A DNA stretch of 64,000 nt from Adiantum capillus-veneris (lineage: Eukaryota; Streptophyta; Polypodiopsida; Polypodiales; Pteridaceae): assembly GCA_014529385.2 (NCBI GenBank), contig CM043945.1, positions 3,318,312-3,382,311 on the forward strand, given 5' to 3'. A program made the translations under genes and the position numbers. Shown here piece after piece: positions 12,226 through 24,298 of this stretch. A model generated the notes under the pieces. That model searched no databases, was not told the origin of the DNA, and saw nothing but the letters and a program-made list of their open reading frames with translations. The first letter of the stretch is position 1. Each line of letters begins with the position of its first letter.

Positions 12226-12494
12226 GTTCTATATAGCACAAATCGTAGAAGACTGTAAGGAATTTGTTATGCAAAAAACGACACTAACAGATTCTACACA
12301 AATGACAAAATAGCATGTGCAATATTGCCTATAGTGGAAATGGAGGCTGAAATGAGCCCGAATTAGAAACCTCAGCAGAGAGCTTACCCAAAAAATTTAT
12401 CGACCTGTAAACATTCATCATAGCTCACAGATTCGGAGAAAGTGAGCAAGCGTATGCTGGAGCTGCTGGCAACTAAGCTCGGGAGAACACAACC

Positions 12495-12509
12495 TACTCT
12501 GATATCAAT
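12495..12509 (-). promoter_or_regulatory. Primer binding site of middle copia
   Basis: On the minus strand the LTR end AACA is followed by ATTGATATCAGAGTAG, a variant of the initiator tRNA-Met site TGGTATCAGAGC. Confidence 0.75.
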
Positions 12510-12737
12510 TGTTGGAATTAGGGTTGCAGGAAAACACACACGTCTTGGAGAAGATGAAGGAAGCTCAAGGCACACAACAAAGAGTCTATTACTTAGTGTG
12601 TAATGAAAAGATAGATAGCCCTAGAATGAATGGGCGTATATACAATGCACGGGGGGAAAACCTCCTAAAGAGGAAAAAAATTCCCCGACGGTCCTAAGTG
12701 TATTCACACACATCACTACCACATGTATATGGTAACA
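12510..12737 (-). repeat. 5' LTR of middle copia
   Basis: 228 bp, partner of 1598-1825, TGTT...AACA on the plus strand, followed by the CTTCA duplication at 12738-12742. Confidence 0.9.
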
Positions 12738-12742
12738 CTTCA

Positions 12743-13660
12743 CTTAACCATGAGTATGTGCATACATAGAGAATCGTTCTCATGATTCTAATTATAGCTA
12801 GCATCTTCTGCAACAAGAGCATCTGGACTAAGATTTGTTGTAAAGACTAGCATATCGGACCTCATGCATATCTGTAGTCTTAGGAGACTTTAGAACATTG
12901 AGCTTCTCAATCTTAGTTTTGGTTTTTCCATTATTCTCAGACTTCTTGTTGTCTTGAGACTTTTTCTTGTCTCATTGCCATACATGACATTGTGCAATGA
13001 TAGCATTTAACATTGTGCAAAGAGCTTTAAGATTTACAACAAAAATTCCTACGATTCTTTCGTTTGGTACCCTTATGAGTGCCACCTCTCTGTCCTTTGT
13101 TACTAGCAATATACGCATCACCTTACTTTCTACTTTCTGCGAATCTCTTTGTTTAATGTACTCGAAATTACGATATCATAGGCCAATTTTTTCCTCAAGT
13201 GCAGAGTTGCTTATGGCCATGAAAAATATGTCTTCTAGTGAGGATAGAGAGCACAATCAAAAGATAGACTGTACTTCGTTATGAAAATCGAGTCCCTAAG
13301 AGGTCAGTTGACAAAAAATACATTAAATGCGTTGAAGTGTTCAAAATTTGTATCACTTTCTTTCATGTGAAGCTCAAATAGCTTCTTCATCAAGTAAACT
13401 TTGCTACTTGCGCTCTTACTCTCATTTGTCTTGCATAACTTTTTCCATAAGGTTTTATTAGTAGCTTCTCCCATGTAGTGAAGTACACAGACTAAGTGTA
13501 AACAAATAGTGAACCTAGTTTTTGCATCAAGCATTTTCCATTGCGCATTTGTATAGACCACGCCTTTTAGATGCCAAAGAGTGGCTCTAGCTAATATTTT
13601 TGGTTTAACATGTCTTGAATCCAATCTTTCCACAAATGTCTCTCTTAAAAGAAGAGAACA
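12743..13660 (-). pseudogene. Copia gag remnant (outer element)
   Basis: The clearest block is 13633-13304 on the minus strand, with a gag pattern (ATLWHLKGVVYTNAQWKMLD, then KVYLMKKLFELHMKE) that matches the gag layout of the inner element (KVFLMKRLFNLKMAE). Sequence to the left (about 12780-13260) is gag-pol linker, basic and lysine-rich in translation, with many stops. It was separated from its pol part at 376-1592 by the nested insertions. Confidence 0.72.
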
Positions 13661-14001
13661 TAACTACAAGGTTGACAAGAATGCCAAGCACTATGATGAG
13701 ATATCTCATAAAATTTTAAAATTACCTCCTCTGTAACAAGAAAAAAATCTCAAACCAAAAATGTTCTCAAAGTACTAAGAGACGAGCAAAAACTCTACTT
13801 TAATAATGCATAAGTTAACCATAAACTAACAAGAAGATAGATAGTGCTTATATCAAACCAAAAATTAACTCAAAGACTGCAAACTTGGCATCAAATGCGT
13901 CTATCCCTCTCGATACATAGCCTTAGTGATGAGGATACCAAAATAGGGAACTCCAACACCTTGTTTCTTTAGCGGTATCTCAACATTTAAGAACACCCCA
14001 T

Positions 14002-14003
<2 letters not shown>

Positions 14004-14042
<39 letters not shown>
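14004..14042. repeat. (CT)n microsatellite
   Basis: About 19 CT units followed by a short GT run. Confidence 0.95.
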
Positions 14043-14045
<3 letters not shown>

Positions 14046-14111
14046 TGTGTGGGTGTGTTAATAAAAAGAGAAAAATGGTATAACCTTTCTATAACCCAAG
14101 TGTGCTACATT

Positions 14112-14175
14112 CATTGGTTATGCCATTTCCCTCTTGAATAACAGGTCTTGAGTTCAACTCTCGTCGGATAGATCT
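14112..14175 (+). repeat. Possible tRNA-derived SINE head
   Basis: ATTGGTTATGCC resembles a D-loop/box A region and GGTCTTGAGTTCAACTC resembles a T-loop/box B, about 30 bases apart. No A-tail or target duplication was identified, so the call is weak. Confidence 0.25.
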
Positions 14176-14212
14176 TTGAGGTCTCTTGGGATAGTTTCCT
14201 ACGATGTTAAAA

Positions 14213-14342
<130 letters not shown>

Positions 14343-14720
14343 CAAGTTCCCAAGGCCAGGCTCACGCCATCACCTTCCTTAACATTGGCACCATTCCAAT
14401 GGATAAATCCAATGCACACAAATCACAATAGACAATTGAGGCACACGTTTCTCTCTCTTCTCATTCACTTTCACCTTCGTGCAAAGATGAGCACATATGA
14501 TAGAAGAAGGGATATTCAAATAGAGGTCAAAGGGAAGACGACAAGATGCAAGATGAGGAGCTATCGCAGCAAGGGATGGGATATGTTTGATTATGTGCAT
14601 CCAAGCTGTCTTGTTCTTCTTTGCCTCCTGCTTGTTGAGTAGACACCCTCCAAAATTTGCTTGCCCATCTTGAATTATTTCATGGTACTGCAACAAGGAC
14701 GACCACATTGTATATAAGAA

Positions 14721-15235
14721 CTAGTTGCAAGTATGCCCAACAAAATAGGCTTCAAGGCTAGAAACAACAAGATCTACCATAGCCCTCCTGGTTTCCCATG
14801 TCAAACTACCAACATGAGGAGTCAGAACAACATTATCCAAAGACATCAGCTCTTGGGGGACTTGAGGCTCATTCTCAAACACATCCAAGACAACTCCTCC
14901 AATACGGACCTCCACCAATGCCTTCAGAAGTTCTGCTTCATCCAATATCGGACCTTGAGCTATGTTTGTGAGGAATCCACTTGGACCCACGGCATCGAGG
15001 ACTTTCGGGTTAATGTTTCCCTTTGTCCCCTCCGTAAGGGGCAAGTGATCATCAAAACATCTGAATTGGCCGCCAACTTTATTGCATTGGAATAGTAAGA
15101 ATAAGGTATTACTAACTTTGCTGACGTGCCTTCATATGCAATTGGGCACCCATTGGCTTCGGCTCGCTTTGCTATGGCCATGCCAATCCTTACAAGACCC
15201 AATTCCCACTTGCTTTCCACTTGCCTACAATGCAC
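14721..15235 (-). pseudogene. Hydroxypyruvate/hydroxyphenylpyruvate reductase-like fragment
   Basis: Minus-strand sequence covers the NAD(P)-binding and C-terminal catalytic parts of a D-isomer-specific 2-hydroxyacid dehydrogenase. 15235-15040 reads RIGMAIAKRAEANGCPIAY, the nucleotide-binding helix, and ANSDVLMITCPL. After a frameshift near 15040, reading continues NPKVLDAVGPSGFLTN, then DVFENEPQVP with the family glutamate and LTPHVGS with the catalytic histidine. The arginine expected in the NxxRG motif is glutamine here (NIAQG), which would remove a substrate-binding residue. The N-terminal half is missing. A fragment of a Vps62-like gene begins 61 bases upstream on the same strand. Most like the plant HPR2/HPR3 group; this copy is almost certainly non-functional. 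Confidence 0.8.
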
Positions 15236-15296
15236 TAAGACAGTTCATGTTAGCCAATTTATGCCCATTTTCGCATGAACTACAGCCATACGGGCT

Positions 15297-16164
15297 CTAT
15301 AGGAGCATTTTGAGTCCAACGTAGTCTGCAGACATGATTTCAAAATTCTGACTGGCATCCAAAAAATACTGACTTTTATCTGCATCATTCCTAAGACCCA
15401 CTCCATGATCGCCTAGAAGGTGAATCCCTGGACGAGGATAACTTACATTGCCCGATCTAGACGCATACATCACAAATTTGTTGTCATTAGCGTACTCTAG
15501 ATCGATCGGATCAACCCACATGCTGCCACTATGATGTGACAAAAAGGACCTTTGAAAGCTTTCCTGTCAAGGTATCGATCCGTAAAGTGACATGCTCCCA
15601 ATCAGACAAATGCTCCCCCATTTTGCCAAGGTCCAAGTGTATAATCTCAAATTTGGCTCTTGCAGCACCATTGAAAGGATAAAATAAAATACCCACAAGA
15701 GTAGGTAGATTGACAATCCTCACCTCATCTGCAATGCCATCACTAGGAAGACCTATCCAATACTCATCATCATCAAATCCACCTGTGGGTAAGTTTGATC
15801 CATCCCCTACGATCAATGTTTGTGCATTCTGTCCTTTTGAACAGAGCAAGGCCCCTTTACCAAAAACCTAATGTACTGAGGTAGGAAAATAATGTTCTTT
15901 AGGGTGAAAGTAGATGATCAGTCCATATGTTCTGATAAGAGAGTTAAGTTGTTCTAGAGATGGAAATCCAGAGAGAGCAAACGAACTGTCTTGCAAGTGT
16001 GGCCCCAAGGTGATGCCAAAATTGACACTACTAGAAGAGGACCATAGAAATTCAATTTGTTCTGGTTCTACAGTTGAAACTTCAATGAGAGAAGAACCTG
16101 AAGTTCTTTTCAAGCATGGGACTAGGGCGATGTCATTAGTGCTAGAATCAACACTACAAAGCAA
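15297..16164 (-). pseudogene. Vps62 / DUF946 family fragment
   Basis: Minus-strand translation matches the plant Vps62-like (DUF946) family: LIRTYGLIIYFHPKEHYFP; then FGKGALLCSKG; GGFDDDEYWIGLPSD; GEHLSDWEHVTLRIDTLTG; and, in another frame, HHSGSMWVDPIDLEY and GVGLRNDADKSQYF. The first two blocks are in one frame, separated by a stop at 15868-15870 where the family has tryptophan; a one-base frameshift near 15540 separates the last block. Both termini are missing. The family's role is not firmly established. The fragment lacks introns over this length and abuts an unrelated dehydrogenase fragment. Confidence 0.82.
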
Positions 16165-19100
16165 AATTCATGGACCTACACATCAGAAAAGACCAGTGCA
16201 AGCAAGTAAAATAGGAAAAATTAAACGCTTTTGCACTCAATTTATGCAAATGTCTTTGCATCTTGATATGAGCTTAGACTAAACCTTTATTCATCTTTGA
16301 ATTGGTGCGTCGACACTAGAATCGACATAAAGGAAACTGAATCCATATTCCTGCTTATTCATGTTCCTTCTTACATCCCGTGTGGAAGACGGGTTTACAC
16401 ACTAGTTATATATAATCCTCACTAGTTTTACCTACAGAACATGATACACGCTTTGAAAAGTGAGCACCCCAATATCAATTTAAGTAGCACACTCGTTGAC
16501 AAGCTAGTATCCTCCTCCTCCTTTATTACAAAGCAATTTTTCTTTTTTATCTAGTATTTGAAATTTTGCTCTCTCCGCTACTAGATCTTCTCATGGCTTG
16601 GGTTGAGTTGGTTATGGATGAGGTGGCTCTCCCTACTTTTTCTTCCATCTCTCCTATGCTTATGATTTAAACTTATATAATTTTCTTCTTTTCTTTCTTA
16701 GTGAGGATGAGTCCTCTAGAGCAGCTTGACGTGCAAGATCTTCTTTAGAATAGATGCAGCTTGGATGATGTGTTGCCTTAGAATCCGATTTCTCCTCACT
16801 AGTGGTTTTGGGCTTTTGTTATGACTTTATACTTCCTCTTGCAACCATTGGAATTGGTCCTCCAACTGTCCTAGTAAAAGACTTATACAATCTTGCTCAT
16901 TAGCTTCAAGAAATTGCTCCATCAAATCTATTGCATAGTAGGTTATTGAGGTAGCATAGCACCTACATTCCTATACAACCTTTTCTTTGATTTAGATGAG
17001 GTAGCATAGGTAATCATCTCATGAAAGAAAGATCCAAAAAGGTGCATACTTTCAATCTTTTTTAGATGCTTCTGTCATAGCATGGGAAACCCTACCGTCT
17101 AATTTGTGCACCTGCAAGCTTTCCCAGAAAGTGACGTGAGTAAAGCCGCAATGGGAGCCCTCTCTCTTTCCAAACCAAGTGTCTAATTGTAAACTCTTCA
17201 AACCTTTGCAGTAGAAATATGTCCTATTTTCTACTTTTGTAAGCTTGGTCTGCAAGTTGTGCATTTGTTGGTAGTTGTAGAGCATGTCCCTCTATACGTT
17301 GAGTAATCTAAACCCATGCTAACAGTTCCCATCTTGATCATCTATCTAAGCCAAAAAATTCTCAGTTATAGTTATCATGAGCTAATGGACCCTTTGAAAT
17401 TCATATTCCTTTGGGCATAACGTGAAGATAACTATATAACTCAACCCTTGCTACCACCTTTTGCACATGATTATGCTATTGTATCTAGTGAAACCTCTCT
17501 AATAAGACCATTACCTTTACCTATTGGTCTAACTCATTCTTTTTTGTGTCGGTAATCACCACAATGGCATAGCCTTTGAATGCCTCTTTATCTAAGAAAA
17601 TTGTATATTTTGATTTGTTGATTCGTTGTTCATTGTGCTGGCCATTACCACAGTGACATAAAACTTCAAGTGTTTAATTATCTAACATACTAGTTATACC
17701 ACTTTGACTTCAAGTAGTTCCAACTAAACTTGATGGTTTATCCTTGTCTTTCGTACCTCTTGTTTGTCTAGATCCTAATGCGATTGTTCCTTTAACACTA
17801 GTTCTGCAATCGAACACTCAAGTGTCTTTAAACGCTAAAGTGTCATGTTCTTTCTGCAACTTGTCATAATTATTTGGTGAATCTAGAAATAAAGATTTAT
17901 AGGTCTCACGTTCGTGCCTTGAATTAGTTATGAAGTGAAGAACATAGCCAAATTTTAATTTTACCAAAATTAATACCAAATTAAGGTTATGGTGATAGGT
18001 TTTAAGACGGAAAATTCCTAAAAATTTCGTGCAATTTTAATAAAATTTCCATAGATTCAATATCACTTCTCATCAAATTATTATAGCAAGAAATTGAGCT
18101 TCATAACTTAGTTATGAGGTTAGATTTTGTTATAAAAAAAAACATAGATCTTGAAAGCGTTGACAAAGAGAAACATTTTGGTATTTCAAGGTTTCTTTCA
18201 TTAACATGATACAGATAATGGAAAAACTTAAGGTCTATAATATATCTATACGCAAATACCCATCAATTAATTATTTTTCAAGGTTTCAAGCTCATGGGTA
18301 TCTTGTAATCTAAGCTCATTTAAAAAACTATAGTACATGATTACTTGGGAAAAAAACATTGCTGTGAAAAACTAATGAAAATGTGTATATAAATTTTTCA
18401 ATTGTGTCTATATGAGGTATTTATATACAAATAAGTGAGATGAATGAAAAAATCCGAAAGTGGACTTTATTTTAAGGTTGATTTTTTATTAAAAAATAAG
18501 AATTATAACATGCACCATTTTTGAAATATAACATAAATCACCAAATGTGGCATGGATAACCATCAAATAATATCACCTTGAGTAATGGAGTTGTAGATCT
18601 AATATATATGCATCATAAGAAATTAGATGAACTAAACGTTTTATGTGGTCGTTCATTGAGTTCATAAATGTTGCATATTTGACCCCCGCAACTTTTTATA
18701 TTTAATTCTAGTCACAAAGATTAACCTTTTCTCATGACAATTACAAAAATATCAAACACATATCTAAGTAATTACCATGGATTATTGCATGCACCTTGCT
18801 CATTTTTTTCTTAGACTAGGCTACGAGTTTTAGTGAAACATGGACTGTTGTTTTACATAGGTGCTTTTCATGAGTGTAGTTACTATTGAGGTTGTGTACA
18901 AAAGTGATGGATTATAATTTTTATGAGTACTTTGAATAGCATTTTTTAAGTTTTCAAAAGTATTTCTTGAGATTGTTTCTAGATTTCATGTACCATTTTA
19001 TTTAAATTCATGAAAAAGGGACACTAAATTGTCCTTTTTGGTACGAAACTAGCGTTAAACAAAAAAAAACAAAGACATGTTGTTTTTGAACAACCAGAGG

Positions 19101-20488
19101 AAAGAAATAGGATCGCAACAACCACATCATATACCGATTCTAGACGGAGTACATGCTTTTTGTGGATAACCTAAGGCCAACGATTGTAGAAAGGCTCTAG
19201 TCCAATGTATGCTTTGTAAGCGTAACAAATTACCCAATTGTTGTGGTCGTGAATACCAATGGAGATAGCATAGTATTTGCTACCAAGCCAAAATCAATGG
19301 AGATAGCATAGTATTTGCTATCAAGCCAAAATCAAAGAGATGCAAGGTTGCCATATTATGCACCAATTTCAGACAGATTATATGTTTTTTGCGAATAAGC
19401 CAAGGCCAACAACCAAAGAAAGGTTCTACTCTGATGTTTGCACTGTAAGTGCAACAAACTACCCAAGTGTGGCGGTCATTTAGACTAGGGGAATAGCAAA
19501 GTATTTGCTACCACACTAAAATCCAAAAGATGCATATGGACAACTAGGTATATGAGCATGTCCAAAATTGAGATTAATATGATCAAGTGCCCAATGACCA
19601 TAAGCACAAACTCTTATGTGTCGGCACAAGGCTAGTAACATCTTAGCCAATGGTTGTCAATATAGAAATGTAGGCAGCAAAGAGGCCTTTCAAGCAAGCA
19701 TGTTGTAATGAACATCAATGGATCCATGGAGGTGAAAACACTTAAGTTCTTTGAAGCAAACACAACCCTAGTAATCAAATTAGGTTCACCATAAAAACAT
19801 TGTATCGCCTTGGACATAAAGTGATCAATGTGTTCTACATCCCAAGGAAATAATGAAGGTTGAAATTGTATGAAGCCATAATAATAGATTGAACTATGTG
19901 GATGTACGTGCATGCAATGACCATGTGGAAAGCTTTTGGTAATTGATCTTGCAAGTGCGCACGGACAAACGCATGCACACACTCTCCCCAATTTAAAAAA
20001 ATGGTTTTAGCTATTGGAAGGAAAACAAGTGAAAAGTCATTAGGCCATACTGAGGGGGAGGCTTTTTCTTACCCCTTGTTACACCTTCAAAAACCAGAAT
20101 TTGGAAAATTTAAAGATAAGCGTAGTTTATATTGAAGTTGTTTGAATACTAATTTCCTTTGACTTTTCATCCCTAAACTTTTTTTAGCGGTGAGGAAATT
20201 TTCACACAGGTCTGGTGGGATTGCTCTCGTTTAGTGCGAGATATAAATTAAAGGAGGGGAGAGGCCGCGGCCCGGCGTGCCCTACCCGACTCCGAAAACA
20301 AAACAAAATATAAATTAAAGCCATGCGTCTTATGTCTAGGCGAATCTAAGAACTGCTGCTACATTCTGTGCTGCAAGAGTTATTTTTCCAAATATATATT
20401 ACAGTAAGAAAATACTACTCATTTTTAAAATTAAAAAAACATGCCAAATATTTACAGAGTAGGAAAGATGGAAGAGCACTCATTTTTA
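16165..20488. other. Long AT-rich stretch without recognisable genes
   Basis: No convincing coding block, RNA gene or transposon domain was recognised on either strand. The only clear structure is the imperfect direct repeat at 19131-19515. A short GC-rich patch lies at about 20255-20295. Confidence 0.55.
19131..19515. repeat. Two imperfect tandem repeats with an inner 40-base duplication
   Basis: Sequence from about 19131 (ACGGAGTACATGCTTTTTG, GGCCAACGATTGTAGAAAGG, CAACAAATTACCCAA-type blocks) recurs from about 19355 with substitutions. Inside the first copy, AATGGAGATAGCATAGTATT plus the following 20 bases is duplicated almost exactly (about 19258-19338). Function unknown. Confidence 0.7.
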
Positions 20489-20557
20489 TTAGAGTAGCAA
20501 GTTGGAGGGTTGAAGGTGTGGAGACGCAACATGATGCAATCTACTACTAGACATAGC

Positions 20558-20588
<31 letters not shown>

Positions 20589-21031
20589 GTATTGTTCAAG
20601 TGCTGCAAAGTCCTTGAGGAAGAGTAAGGGGATCGAGAGGCAGGAGGAGTGCCAACACGGTCCATCTCAATGATTTTGATTGCCGGATCGTCGTCGCTGT
20701 TGATGAGGTCATGAAGAAGGGAATGGGAAGCATTATCCTCATACTCCACATCTGCTAACTCATGGTGTGATCCGTACATGTGCCCATACATCATAGGATC
20801 GTCCTCATCGTCTCTGTCACGACGCTCATCTCTGCTCTCCCATAGTGCGGCTGCATTACTCTCCCACACAGATGTTGCCCCATGTGCTGCCATCCACCCC
20901 TCTAGCCAGCTCCAATCTCTGTGCAGCTTCTCTGGCTCTGCTTCATGGAATGATGACTTGTTTGTCTTCTGTTGTTGTGCTTGGTAATACTCACTTGGCA
21001 TCCTTGTTCCAATTGATCTTGTTGGAGTCCT
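20489..21031 (-). CDS. IQD exon 5 (C-terminal)
   Basis: 181 codons including stop; acceptor GAATGGCAG at 21032. Contains TNKSS, then [13 protein letters not shown], the WSWLERWMA motif of the family, an acidic stretch, and ten consecutive His codons near the end encoded by a CAT repeat (ATG/GAT run at 20556-20590 on the plus strand). Reading frame upstream of 21031 is intronic and should not be included. Confidence 0.85.
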
Positions 21032-22635
21032 CTGCCATTCACAAAGCAAAGAGGTGTAAATAATTGATTGGAATAAGCAGCATACATATGTTACATACGC
21101 GCACGAGTGCACACACCCTAATGCGTGCGTGTGTGAATGTATGCGCATGCATGTGTCGAGTGTGGAAACCGCACCGTACGTGTATGTTGAACATACATCT
21201 GCATCAATGCACATGACAACATGGACACAAGCAAGCATGTACACGTGCACATCCAACAACTGAGGGCATCCCCCCCCCTCGTTTATAAGTGACACGGGGT
21301 GTCACTCGAGGGATCGACGGCGACGAGAGTGATCGGCAGGGCGGAGAGCTTTAGACCGTTGGATCGACGCGCCTAGAGGGGGCAGGTTTTTATACACGTA
21401 AAGGCGAATTATCTGCATGGAGGCGCGTTAGGCGGGATGGTTGAGGTCTGCGAGTGGGTTGGAAGGGGTCGCGAGCTCGAGGCGGGATAGGGGCAGGCGG
21501 CGCGCTTTTTTTTTTTCCAGCCATATGAGATCCAACGGTGGGATGCACCCGAGCCGTTGATCCCTCGAGTACACCCCGTGTGCTTTATCGACGAGGATCC
21601 CCCCCTCTCCCTCTCTTCCCCCACACACACGGATACATGTCCCCACCTGCATAACCTTTTCACACTTGCATGCATGCCAGTATGCAAACACACGAATGTG
21701 TGCATGTATATGCACAAAAGGAAGATCTGCCATAGCTTGTGTGGATAGACACATGCACTTTTCCCTTTTCTTTTAATGCTGAGATACAGACTTTCCATTG
21801 CAATGCAACACCTTCACCTTGCAAGAGGCATTACCTGACTAAAGAGGGGTTCCACGCCATACCTGATTATTTTCTGCATAAGATAAGGCCTTTTGCCTCA
21901 GGGCCAAGGCATGTTGCTTTTTCAATGCCTTCATCTCAATTTCTTCTTTGGAAAGTGCACTATTATCCCAATCTCTGGAGTCTTCTGACTACATTGAAAG
22001 GAAGAAACCATGAGAACAAACCACTACAGATTAATGATGCTTAAATATTCTGGATAAGGCAAAATTTCTCAAATAGTGAATGAGAGAGAGAGAGAGAGAA
22101 ATGAAATGAAATGTTATATTAACGTCTTCAAAAGGCCAAAATTAACTATGAGACAATTTGTTACAAAATGGTGAATCTAATACCATGTCTAGGTACAAAA
22201 GAACTAGAACAAAGAGTCAAACACCACTGGATCTTTTGACAATCCAGAATATTTAAGCATCATCAATCTGTAGTGATTTCTTCCATGCTGATGCTTGCAT
22301 CTCGGAAAACACCTCTACTGAAAGCTTTCGGTGTTGGAAGTTCATCCATTACATTATGTGCCTTATCCAGAATATTTAAGCATCATCAATCTGTAGTGAT
22401 TTCTTCCATGCTGATGCTTGCATCTCGGAAAACACCTCTACTGAAAGCTTTCGGTGTTGGAAGTTCATACATTACATTATGAGCCTTAACGGAGCTGATC
22501 GCTTCAAGAGGAAATCGTGATTAAGTCTAGTCAATGTAACATGAGTCTTGGACTTGTTTGATTGAGCCCTTTGGTAATAGTGGGATCTCCTCTGGGATAA
22601 TAAAGGCAACAAGACTTTTTTATGAGAGAGTTAGT

Positions 22636-22682
<47 letters not shown>

Positions 22683-22734
22683 CTCAAGGTGAGAGACCTT
22701 CAGCTTGAAGGTGGTGAGGTGGGCGCTCACCTTG

Positions 22735-22783
<49 letters not shown>

Positions 22784-24264
22784 ATTTTCGTCCTTGGAGG
22801 TCATATATGACCTATGGGACAAAGTTACATGTGATGTAGTATGTGTGTGGCTGATGAGTGATTCTTGATGCTTCAAAACTGTGGTGATGAGAGTCACAAT
22901 GGAGAGCCCACATTGTGGCTGAGAGAGGAAAGTATGTAGGTCTAATATCATAGTGGCTAAAAATGTGAGGGAAGCAAGTTTGGTTGTGACCAAAAGATAA
23001 TCACTCTAGCAGTGTGTGGTACTCAGACTCTCGAACTTGCAGTGAGCATAATGTGCACAATCGATTTGACTCTTCTATATTACCCCAACATTGTGTCTCG
23101 CATCGAAGGGAGTGGGGAGCTAAGCCGAATGGCTGCGATAGTACGTATCGCTGACAAGGGGATAGACTAAAGAATCTAAGGGTGAGTACGTTTCCTCTTT
23201 CAACGAAGAATATGGTTTTGTAGTTGGGGGCAATATGGGTGGTGCAATGTATAAAGCGTGACCCACCGGATTCCTCCCAAGCCGTAATACATTGGCGTTG
23301 TAGAAAATTCACTTGGGAGTCAATTGAGGCATCATGTAGCAAGTGTAATGCATCCCATCTCCCAAACCACTTCTTTATCCATAAAGAAGAACTCGTGTCA
23401 CCAATGTGTCAAAAAGATACTTCTTGAGAACCCAACACTTGATGCTTCTTGCATTGCACATGTTCTCAAATACATAGTACGCTCTCTTTCCCACTTCCAA
23501 ACTAAGCATAGCACATTCATGCCACTTGTGATTGGCCGGAACCTCAAGGCCAAGGTACTTAAAGCTCTCAACAACTTCAAGTATCTCATTGTGTACATAA
23601 TGCATGGCTTCTCCTTATGGTTGGTTTCACAAGCATAACCTTTGTTTTGGATTTATTCACAATCAGCCCACTATGCAAGCAAAATTTCTCAAGGACAACC
23701 ATAGGCTTTTGTGCATCCTCTAAAGTGTATTAGAAGCACTACATCATCCGCATACAACAAAAGCATGATTACCGCATTGCAAATAGTGACCTCTTCAATG
23801 CCTTCTTCTTGCATAAAGTCAAGTACCATTTGTTCCAATTGATTGATGTAGAGACCAAAGAGAGTGGGTGACAACGGACATCCTTGTTTAACCCCAATAG
23901 TGCTTGCAATTTTTTTGAAATTCCTCTTCCCGTGTGCAGTTTACACATCACCTTCTCATAAATTCGAGAAACCGCAAGAGTTCTTCTATCCTTCTCCATA
24001 AATTTTTACGTGAAATTATATCAAAGGCTTTCTTAAAGTCCAGAAAGCAACAGTACAATCGTTTGCCTTTCAACGGACTTTCCTCCATTAGAACACGAAG
24101 AGTGACAAGATGATGAATGGTGCTATGGTGTCGCCAAAAACCCGCTTGATATTTATATTTCACAAAAGCATTGTCAAAAGATACGAAATGCAGTTTGCCT
24201 TTCAAACCACTACAGATTGATGATGCTTAAATATTCTGGATAAGGCAAAATTTCTCAAATAGTG

Positions 24265-24298
<34 letters not shown>

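Larger units (their letters stand above)
1598..12737 (-). mobile_element. Middle-layer Ty1/copia retrotransposon
   Basis: A complete but decayed copia element on the minus strand. Paired 228-bp LTRs (1598-1825 and 12510-12737) begin TGTT and end AACA and are flanked by CTTCA duplications. Reading right to left: LTR, primer binding site, gag (12225 to 11669), zinc knuckle (about 5880), protease (about 5670), integrase (5185 to about 4000), reverse transcriptase (about 3110 to 2500), RNase H (2434 to 1901), polypurine tract, LTR. The order protease-integrase-RT-RNase H is diagnostic of copia. A younger copia (6174-11663) splits its gag. Internal stops and frameshifts show that it is inactive. 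Confidence 0.92.
376..13660 (-). mobile_element. Outermost, decayed Ty1/copia retrotransposon (host of nested insertions)
   Basis: Minus-strand copia coding remnants occur on both sides of a later insertion: gag-like sequence at the right (12743-13660), and gag-pre-integrase and integrase-like sequence at the left (376-1592). The element is interrupted exactly at the CTTCA duplication made by the 1598-12737 element, which places it as the oldest layer. No LTR or reverse transcriptase of this element is visible, so its outer limits are unknown; the coordinates give only the recognisable coding span. Many stops and frameshifts show that it is dead. Confidence 0.75.

Noticed and set aside
21032-21295. 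Extension of IQD exon 5 upstream to 21295 in the same frame
   Set aside because: The in-frame extension crosses a good acceptor (GAATGGCAG) and the TIR element boundary, and exon 4 with a matching phase was found at 21863-21988.
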